Part shown: positions 37,704 through 45,900 of the stretch, in pieces
Position numbering within the stretch: the stretch's first letter is position 1
Layout: every line of letters starts with the position of its first letter
Source of the DNA: Chitinophagaceae bacterium
Lineage (GTDB): Bacteria > Bacteroidota > Bacteroidia > Chitinophagales > Chitinophagaceae
Direction: 5' to 3'
NCBI GenBank assembly: GCA_947453295.1
Contig: CANGGD010000005.1
Coordinates: forward strand, 1-47,539
Length of the DNA stretch: 47,539 nucleotides
The notes under the pieces: generated by a model
Databases searched by the model: none
Told to the model about the DNA's origin: nothing
The model's input: only the letters and a program-made list of their open reading frames with translations
Made by a program: the position numbers and the translations under genes

Positions 37704-37964
37704 GAATGAAATAATTATTAATTTTTGTTGAAATGAAATCAATGAGTTTACTCGAATAAATGAATAAAATGATTCTTTTTGTGGTTGTAAATTTGTAATC
37801 TTAGTTTCATTCAATCTTTGCTAATTTAACTAAACAATTAATTTAAACGCCACTTTCATTGTTTGCTTTTTTATAAAAAGGATAGTAATTTACTTTCAAA
37901 GATTTTTTTCAAAAGAAATTATAATTGATCTTTTAAAATCGGGTAGATAATTATTTGTAAGTAT

Positions 37965-37972
37965 TATCTTTA
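37965..37972 (+). promoter_or_regulatory. Possible -7 element of the tRNA-Ala gene
   Basis: TATCTTTA fits TAnnTTTG except for the last base and lies 10 nt before the tRNA. No matching -33 TTG is seen. The rest of 37704-37964 is A/T-rich with no ORF or fold that I can support. Confidence 0.4.
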
Positions 37973-37981
37973 CTTCTCTTT

Positions 37982-38056
<75 letters not shown>

Positions 38057-38061
38057 AAAAT

Positions 38062-38106
38062 AAAAGACACAATGTATTGATAATCATACACTTGTGTCTT
38101 TTTTGT
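38062..38106 (+). terminator. Terminator after tRNA-Ala
   Basis: AAAAGACACAA (38062-38072) pairs with TTGTGTCTTTT (38092-38102); an inner TGTA/TACA extends the helix. It ends in a T-run interrupted by one G. Confidence 0.85.
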
Positions 38107-38141
38107 TTTTATTTGTTACAACATTTGTCACAACATTTTTG

Positions 38142-38249
38142 TTACTCTTCGATATTTAATTCTCCTTTTTTTTCTAAAATCTTTAAAATTTTATTAGTTG
38201 TTTTAATTGGAAGTATCAAAGGGTTAGAATAGTTGTTACCACTTTTACT
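38142..38249 (-). pseudogene. Unassigned 3' coding remnant in the tRNA islet
   Basis: A minus-strand frame with natural amino-acid texture (SGNNYSNPLILPIKTTNKIL then KILEKKGELNIEE) ends in TAA at 38142-38144 and has an in-frame stop about 36 codons upstream. It looks like the end of a lost gene, possibly the same one as the fragment to its right in a shifted frame. I do not recognise the family. Confidence 0.35.
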
Positions 38250-38466
38250 TATTTAGTAAAACTGTAGTAAATAGAACCCTTTGATTTATCATATAGTATC
38301 TATTAATCGATTGAGTAATGCCATCATTTGCACCTGCCTCAAAAAACTTTAAGTTTTGTTTTCCAAAAAAATACTTTTGATACAATTTGCTCATATCATA
38401 GTATAATAAATAAGAAAGATTTGGACTCTTTTATTATAAGCACCATTACCAAACAATTCCTTAAAT
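38245..38466 (-). pseudogene. Decayed FkbM-type methyltransferase fragment
   Basis: On the minus strand a 49-codon frame (38394 to 38245) reads MSKLYQKYFFGKQNLKFFEA then GANDGITQS. FFEAGANDGITQS corresponds to SAM-binding motif I of FkbM-family methyltransferases, where it is normally followed by NT and a tyrosine/leucine-rich helix; here INRYYMINQ follows and the frame stops. The neighbouring upstream sequence KELFGNGAYNKRV continues in another frame (to ~38466). The ~200-residue remainder of the enzyme is missing. I infer a truncated, frameshifted relic of a sugar/glycan O-methyltransferase gene. Confidence 0.5.
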
Positions 38467-38518
38467 GAATATTAGTTAAGCTGTTATTTAAAAAATAATG
38501 TGGAAGAAATGCTTAGGA

Positions 38519-39070
38519 TTATAATCCTTCAGTAATGACGCCACTAATCATTGCCGAAATATTTGTTCCAATTAAGGATATATTTGATAAGTTTAATGAA
38601 ACAATTCCATTATTTACAGTTACAATAATTGTTTGACCTGGGGATGCCTGGTAATTTGTAGCACCTGAGGTGGGAGTTGTGTTAGAAATTTGCAAGTAGC
38701 ATTCTGATGCGCCAATTGTAGTAGGAACACCAATGTTTGGATTATGATATATAGTGGTGTAGTTTGCTGTCGAAGTTGGTTTTGATGCAAAATGGACGTT
38801 CACATAACTCATTTTTTGACAATTGTTGTTCCAACCGTTTAATGAAAAATAATTGTAGATACTATTCCAATCAGAGTGACTAGCATTTTGACATCCAGTT
38901 GGATGACTACTATAATTATCGTTGTCGGAGCTGATAGTTGAATTAGATATTGTCCAATTTGAATTGGAGTTTTGAGCGTTTGAACTAGTACTGCTTTTTT
39001 TGCATCCTAAAGTTAATATAACTAATAAATAGAAAGTAAACGATGTTAATTTAAAAACAAGACCCTTCAT
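38519..39070 (-). CDS. Small secreted lipoprotein, function unknown
   Basis: 183 aa. Lipoprotein signal peptide with lipobox LTLGC (Cys23), then a Ser/Asn-rich linker KKSSTSSNAQNSNSN. The mature part has two Cys in the first half (HPTGCQNASHSDW, NNNCQKMSYVNVHF) and a third at ASECYLQIS, and a beta-rich C-terminus ending SAMISGVITEGL. I recognise no family. A TATATTTG box (complement of 39111-39118) 41 nt upstream fits a -7 element. It is divergent from the next lipoprotein gene and lies within the tRNA-bounded islet. Confidence 0.75.
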   Translation of the reverse strand: MKGLVFKLTSFTFYLLVILTLGCKKSSTSSNAQNSNSNWTISNSTISSDNDNYSSHPTGCQNASHSDWNSIYNYFSLNGWNNNCQKMSYVNVHFASKPTSTANYTTIYHNPNIGVPTTIGASECYLQISNTTPTSGATNYQASPGQTIIVTVNNGIVSLNLSNISLIGTNISAMISGVITEGL

Positions 39071-39253
39071 ATTTTTTAAATTTTGTATTTTTATATAATA
39101 GGTAATAAATCAAATATATGATAAAAGCTATTAGCTAGGTAATTTCTAAATTTTTTTCTGAAAATTAGAAGTAACTAATGTCGTATAAGAGGTTGCGACC
39201 AAAGATTTTTAAAAAACTATGTATATCCAACCATAAAGCATATTATATCAAAC
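39071..39253. promoter_or_regulatory. Divergent promoter region of the two lipoprotein genes
   Basis: 183 nt of A/T-rich DNA between divergent start codons. The minus-strand -7 candidate TATATTTG lies at 39111-39118. No clear plus-strand promoter was found. Confidence 0.35.
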
Positions 39254-39652
39254 ATGAAAAAAGTCATCAAATCAATTTTTGCAATCTCAACACTTGTACT
39301 TCTCATTTCAAGTTGCAAAAAAAGCGGCACTAATAAATCAAATTCTACTACTGTAGAATACCAATTTATTGCATCAAACCCTAGTGTTTCATTATTTGTA
39401 GTTTACACAAATAAAGATGAGATTTCAACTACTGTTCCTGCTGCTACATCGGGTTGGAAAACAACATTCACGCCAACAAATTTACCTTTTTCTGCTAATT
39501 TACTTGTTAGAAATCTTAATGTTGGAGGGCCTCAAATAGTTCAAACCGTTACAGCAAAAATTCTTGTTAATGGTGTAGTTGTACAAGAGTCTACAAAAGT
39601 TTTAGACTTGGCAAATAATATAGATAATCAAATCCAATTCACTGTAAATTAA
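39254..39652 (+). CDS. Small secreted lipoprotein, beta-rich, function unknown
   Basis: 132 aa. Signal peptide MKKVIKSIFAISTLVLLIS with lipobox ISSC, followed by KKSGTNKSNSTTVEY. The mature part has an alternating beta pattern: VEYQFIASNPSVSLFVVYTN, SGWKTTFTP, ANLLVRNLN and TAKILVNGVVVQES. The order (strand, Tyr-Thr, Trp, then an ILVNG hairpin) resembles MmpS-like small beta domains, but this is only a pattern resemblance. The CKKSxxxN start of the mature protein is similar to that of the divergent neighbour. Confidence 0.75.
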   Translation: MKKVIKSIFAISTLVLLISSCKKSGTNKSNSTTVEYQFIASNPSVSLFVVYTNKDEISTTVPAATSGWKTTFTPTNLPFSANLLVRNLNVGGPQIVQTVTAKILVNGVVVQESTKVLDLANNIDNQIQFTVN

Positions 39653-39866
39653 CTCAACTTGAGATAATGAATATTTGCAGCTATATTTTACATTCTCAAA
39701 TACAAAATATTTACAACCCAGTGTTTGTCTCAGTAATATTAAAATAGAAGTAAAACTAAGTTTTAATGTTAATCAGAAATATTCTAAACTTGTACAATTA
39801 AACAACTTTTTGGGTCACGTTTGGATATCAAGAAAATAATGTTTTTGTAGAAGTTTTGTTAATACT

Positions 39867-39939
39867 GGGGTTCTAGGGTAGAGTCAGCTTATATTGCATG
39901 CAAGAGGTTAACGGTTCGACTTTGGTATTCTCCACAAAA
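39867..39939 (+). pseudogene. Degenerate tRNA-Ala copy / possible attachment-site duplicate
   Basis: Bases 39896-39939 match 38017-38060 (tRNA-Ala from the anticodon loop through the 3' end and four flanking bases) at 40 of 44 positions without gaps. The 5' half is only loosely similar (GGGG...TAGAG). The T-stem mismatches (AACGG/TTGGT) and broken acceptor and anticodon stems mean it cannot be a working tRNA. The duplicated part, the 3' half of a tRNA gene, is what integrases of the tyrosine type usually leave at the far end of an insert. Confidence 0.75.
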
Positions 39940-39972
39940 AAAATAAATAGATACCCTTATTCAGCAAGGATT
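39939..39972 (-). terminator. Possible terminator of the third giant gene
   Basis: On the minus strand ATCCTT pairs with AAGGGT (positions 39971-39966 with 39958-39953, one wobble) around a 7-nt loop, and T-rich sequence (complement of the A-run at 39936-39943) follows a few bases later. It lies directly after the stop codon. The stem is short. Confidence 0.4.
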
Positions 39973-39979
39973 TTTTCTT

Positions 39980-42900
39980 TTACTGCACCACAATTTTTTC
40001 CTGAAAAACATCTTGTTTATCTTTCACGATTTTTAAAATGTATATACCCGAAAGTATTGATTCAGGCAGCTTAATTTCAATGGTACTATTAGAAGAATGA
40101 ATTTCAATATTTTTAATTAATAACTTTTCTCCTTTTGTACTGTATAAAATGAAACTATAATTTCCATCAACAGGAGAAGGGTTTTGAATGCTTATGGTCC
40201 TGTTTTGAATAGGATTTGGATTAATTGTAAATGATTTTCTATCTGATAAAGAATTCACTTTTACAATTTTACTAATTAATTGAGATCCACTTGCATCTAT
40301 TGCTTTTACTCTGTAAAATATAGCACCAGTATTAGAATTTAAATCTTCGTATTGATATTTTACATTTCCAGTATTTTGTTGATTGCTTTTTAGTGTAGCA
40401 ATTTTTTCAAAATGTCTTTGATCGAAACCTCTTTCTAATTCATATGAATGAATGTTGTTTTCATTTTCTACATTCCAAAAAATAATTGATTTGCTTTGAT
40501 CTTTACGCCAAGCACTAACGTTAGTAAAAGTTAATGGTAATAGGGTTTTGGCTCTGAATATGACCATAAATCTATTTGTTGCGGCAGATGCAGTGTTTGA
40601 AATGGCACTAAAATCAATATTATTAGTATCTGTAAAAGACAACTCACTTTCAGTGTGTAGATAATTGTCTATTAACTTAGGAGTGAGGTTACTACTTTGA
40701 ATGTTTTCAGGTATGAATTGTAATCTATAATTTGAAGTTTTTAAATTAGCTGCATTATAAAATAAAGTATCTGTTTCATTCAATAATGATTTCGCTTCTA
40801 CAGATAATAAGTTGCCGTTGCTTAATAATGAAATCGTTTCCCAACTATTACTCATTTTTAAAGCGTCATCTGCATTGTATTCGTTACTATATTCACCACT
40901 CATTACAGCAACATTTGCATCTAATAATTTTTGTTGAGTATTGTTATTATCTAATAATCTTGTTTCAAAAAATTGTTTGTCATTTATGTTGTTTGAACTT
41001 GTATTTGATGTTCTGTATACATTCGCATTTGCTGAAACCTTAGCAGACTCATTGATAGTAATTGTTCCACCAGCACCAGTGGCATGCATAAAGAAAGCTT
41101 GTCCAGATTGTATTTTAGAATTTGAAACTCCAGAAGGATAATTAGTGGTGCCCCCCGGAACTGGACGCCAATTGTTTGTAGCACTCAATGTTTGATAGCC
41201 GCCATATCCATTTAATCCGCTGTTTCTTGGATCCCAAACATAAAACAAATTATCAATCGTAGTTCCTCTATCAAAAACGACTCCTGTAGTATTAGCAAAA
41301 TCTATTGCCGAAACAAATGGATTTCCAATAGATTGAAATTGTCCGCCGCCTATATTGCTTACCGGAGGTGCATCAGCTCCTTTAGTATAAACAGTTCCAC
41401 GTGCCCTTAGTGTTGTAGGTTCTGCATTTTGATTGCTTGCCGTATCGTTTCTGTTGCCTTTGATATAAATCATGTATCCCAAACTATTTTCTATCGGATA
41501 GCTGTTAGTGTTAGGAACTGCTATAAAATTATTATTGGTAGCATTATAGGTTTTCATGGAAGTAGAATAGGTTGTCGCATCAAAACCTAATGATACAGCA
41601 TTTGATCCGCTACCTGTTATTTGCGTGCCAAAGCCAGCATTACTATTTTGATTCGGAAAGGCTGCATTTTCTTGCCAAGCTTGTTTTATAGTTTGAGTTC
41701 CTTTTACTGGAGCCGTTAAAAATTGCCATGATTTTCCATGTTGTCCAATACCTGTTCCCGTTGGGATATATCTTTCTATAATGAATCTTCCGGTGCCATA
41801 ACTAAATCCTCCATTATTTCCTGTTGCAGCAATTGATGCTGTTGTTGATGCAATGGATTTTATAGTAACATCAAAATTACCTAGAGACAATATTCCTTTT
41901 GTAGGTCTTAATTCCTTATTGATAGAAATTGATTTATTCAACAAAACAGAAGAAGCATTATTGATAATTAGTGTATCCATTACCGCAATTACTCCTGGTC
42001 CTGGAAAAGTTTGATCAGTGATGCCATTTAATTCTATTTTTCCATTATTAGTTAGAGTCCCATTGTTGATGAAATTACCAGCAACTACAAAATTTCCATT
42101 TGTATTAATAGTAAGTGAAGCACCCAATTGAATAGTTATTGAATTAATGAAAATATTGTTGTTTACAATTGGATAGTTTGTTAATCCTGATGGGATAAGA
42201 ATATCTTTATTATTTGCTGGGGTTCCTCCACACCAATTGGAACTATTAACCCAATCAGTTGAAATTCCCATCCATGTAATTGTATTGCTCGCTATTGTGT
42301 TTGTTATTGTGATACTATCGTTTTTTGTACACCCAAAAGCACTGGTGCCAACAACAGAATAAACACCAGCAGTTGTTATAGAAACACTGGCATTTGTTCC
42401 TAACCCACCTCCCCATAAATAAGTGCTTGCGCCTGAAGCTGCTAGAGTAATTGTTTGATTTGCACAACTGAGTACATTCGAAGTGGGGGTGATTACTAAA
42501 TTGGGGATAGCATTAACCGTTAGTGTTCCATTTTTAATTCCACTACATGTACCACCGCTAGCAGTAACAATATAATTGAACACTCCCGACTGATTGGGTG
42601 TTCCACTTATTGTCATAGTGCCTGCATTATAATCTGCAGTCAATCCTGTTGGTAATCCAGTGGTAATTATTGAACTAAATGAGCCAATAGCAGAATAGGT
42701 TATAGGGGTTATTGTAACACCATTACAAAGTGATTGATTGCTAGTAGATAATGCAGATGTTTGTGTCACTATGGATCCTTGAGACACAATTTGTCCTGAG
42801 AATGTACGCGGTAAACATCCTCCTATAGAAACAGTATAATTAAAAGTGCCTAATACGCTGGGAGAACCACTTATAAGCATATTATAACCATTATAAACAG

Positions 42901-45900
42901 AGGTTACACCTTCGGGTAAACCAGTGACAACAGGCGGCGTAGAAGAACCAATATCAATAGATACATTTGCTATTGGCGTATTAACGCATACAATTTGTGA
43001 ATCAGTAACTTGATTAGATACAAGCGTAATGTATGGATCAAGCGAACTTATTGAAATGTCATCTAATCCAATTGAAGTTGTAATACCAGGAAAATTGGTT
43101 GTATTTGTATTTGATATGGCAAATGTTGCGGTTGTTGAATTTCCGGAATTCCAATTGCCATAAAATCTTGTCCAATTATCTGCTGCCGTAATACCTGACA
43201 AATGGTTGGGCAAATTTGCAGTACTTCCAACAGAAACTCCATCAATGGTAAATTTCAATTTCGGGTTAAGATTGGTAATAAGATTGTTATTTAAACCCAT
43301 TGCCCATGCAGAAAAATAGTAATTGGTATTCGGCTTCACTGTTATTGTTTTTTGCCATAAAATTGGTTGTGGAGTTCCCACATAAGAACGAATAATCATG
43401 AAATTACCCGAACCTGTAGTATGGTCGTGCCCCCAAAAACTTGTATTATATGTATTGGCATTTGGACCAATGCCATATAATCCTGCTGTACTTAATTCAT
43501 TTCCTAAAGTTGGTGAATCGGCAACATAAGTATATTGCCTGCTTCCTGATGCTGGAGTCTCAAAGCCGGTATTTCCTAATTCAAAATCTCCATTAATTGC
43601 TAACTCTTGAGATATTCTTATGAGTTGTGAAGTAAAGCATCCATTTGTATTGGTAACTTTTACAGTATAAGCACCCACTAAATCAACAGTTACAGTGTCT
43701 GTTGTAATACCATTAGACCATAAATAGGTATACACTCCAGTAGGAGTTACGTTGGCTTGTAGTTTAACTTTCCCAGGATAAATACAATAGTCGGTACTGA
43801 TGGTAACTACCGGTGCCGCTTGCACTGTTATAGTTCCTGTAGTTGTGATGGTTGTTGTTGCTGCAGAACATATACCTCCTGTGAGTGTAACAATATAATT
43901 AAAAGTTCCGGAAACAGTTGGTGTGCCACCGATAGTTAATACACCTGACGTAACACTATATGTTACTCCATTTGGTAATCCAGTAACGGTTGCGTTTGAA
44001 CTGGTAATTGAATTGCCAGCTATGTATGTAATATTGTTAATTGGATTGTTGTTGCATACCGTTTGATTGGTGGTACTGGCTGGAGAGGTTAATACAATTG
44101 TTGGTCCTTGAGAAATAATTTGGCCACTATATGTTTGAATAGAACAACCAGCAGTCGTTACAGTGTAATTAAAAGTGCCTAAAGAGGTAGGTGATCCAGA
44201 AATAGTTAATTTATATCCATTATATGAAGTTGTAACTCCGGGAGGTAATCCCGAAACGCTAGGGGCTGTTGCATTTGACCCGATCATAAATGAAATGGGA
44301 ACTATTGGTGAATTGTTACATACTATTTGAGTATCAGTAACTTGATCAGAAATCAAAGAAATAAATGGAGCTATGGTTCCAAAAGAAATATCATCCAATC
44401 CAAAACCATTTCCTTGAGAAATTGCGCGTACATCCGTAATAGTGAATGTTGCAGAAGTAGCAGTGCCTGAATTCCAAGTACCGTAAAATCTACTCCAATT
44501 ATCAATTGCAGCTGAATCTAGTCCGTGATTTACCAATTGTAAATCTGTTCCTACTTGCGTTCCATTGATTGCAAATCGTAATGTTGCATTATTATTCAAA
44601 CTATCCAATCCCATTCCCCATGCTGAAAAATAATAAGTTGTATTAGGTATAACATTTACAGTTTCTTGCCATACAATTGGCTGTACCAATTGAAAACCAT
44701 GAACAATCATGAAATTCCCTGAGCCATTTGTGTGATCATGTCCTCTGTAAGCGCTGTTATAATTATTGGCATTTGTACCAATTCCAAATAATCCTGCAGT
44801 GTTTAATTCATTTTGTACTCCTGGCAAATCAGCAACATATTGATAATGCTGATTTAAGTTGTTATATGGTGATGTAAATCCAACATTCCCATTATCGAAA
44901 TTACCATTTACTGCTAACTCTATGGAAACTGGAATGGATGCGGTTCCGCTACAACCAACTGTATTAGTCACTTTTACAGTGTATGTTCCAGCGGCATTTA
45001 CAGAAGCCGTATCTCTACTCAACGCCCCATTTGACCAAGTATAAGTATAGGTTGCAGTGGGAGAAGGAATAGCTTTTAGTCTAACTTTTCCTGCTGCAGC
45101 ACAATAATCTGCAGTAAGGGTAGTAGTTGGATTGGCACTTACTTTAATTGTACCTGTATAGTTGGCTACTGTTCCGCAACTCGTTTGAGGTGTAATTGTA
45201 TAAGGGTAACTTCCTATTGCAGTTGGAGTGCCAGTGATAGCTATAATGCCTGATGCAAATGTATAACTAACACCAACGGGTATACCAGTTACGGTAACGC
45301 TAGTAATGTTTGGTCCAGTTGAAAATGTTATATTAGTTAAGCTGTTCCCTAAACAAACATTTGGATTTCTAGTAGCAGCTGGAGAGGTTAGAGTAATTCC
45401 TAATGAAACAGTAATGCTGGCAATTGTACTACAAGTGGTGGTTGAATTTCTTACAGTTACGGTGTAAGTATTTGAAACAGTGACAGAACTAGTATCTGTA
45501 GTTCTGCCGGTTGACCAAACATAAGTGTATGCAGCTACTGGAGATGGAATTGCTTTCAACAAAACCTTTCCGGGTATAATACAATAGTCTGAGGTTATGT
45601 TAACTACAGGCTTCTCGTTTATTGTTATTGTACCACTCACTTGAGCATTAGAACAAGTACCTCCAAGCGTTGTAACGGTGTAATTATAAATACCAGATTG
45701 AGTAGGAGTGCCCGAAATTTGTAAAACACCTGCATTAAAGGATGCAGTAACTCCTGGTGGTAAATTGTTTGCAACGGCTGAAGTAACAGTTCCAACTGCA
45801 GTATATCCAATATTTGTAATTGCACTACCAATACAAATTGATTGGCTGGCTGTGTTTGCTGCAGTTGATAGTATTATATTTTGACTTTGAGCAATAATTT

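Larger units (their letters stand above)
39653..39979. other. 327-nt gap holding a tRNA remnant
   Basis: No ORF. The left part (39653-39860) is A/T-rich without recognisable structure. The right part contains the tRNA-Ala-like remnant and the probable terminator of the third giant gene, listed separately. Confidence 0.6.

Noticed and set aside
39254-39652. Firm MmpS-family assignment for the plus-strand lipoprotein
   Set aside because: Only a loose strand-order resemblance; no diagnostic residues were recognised.
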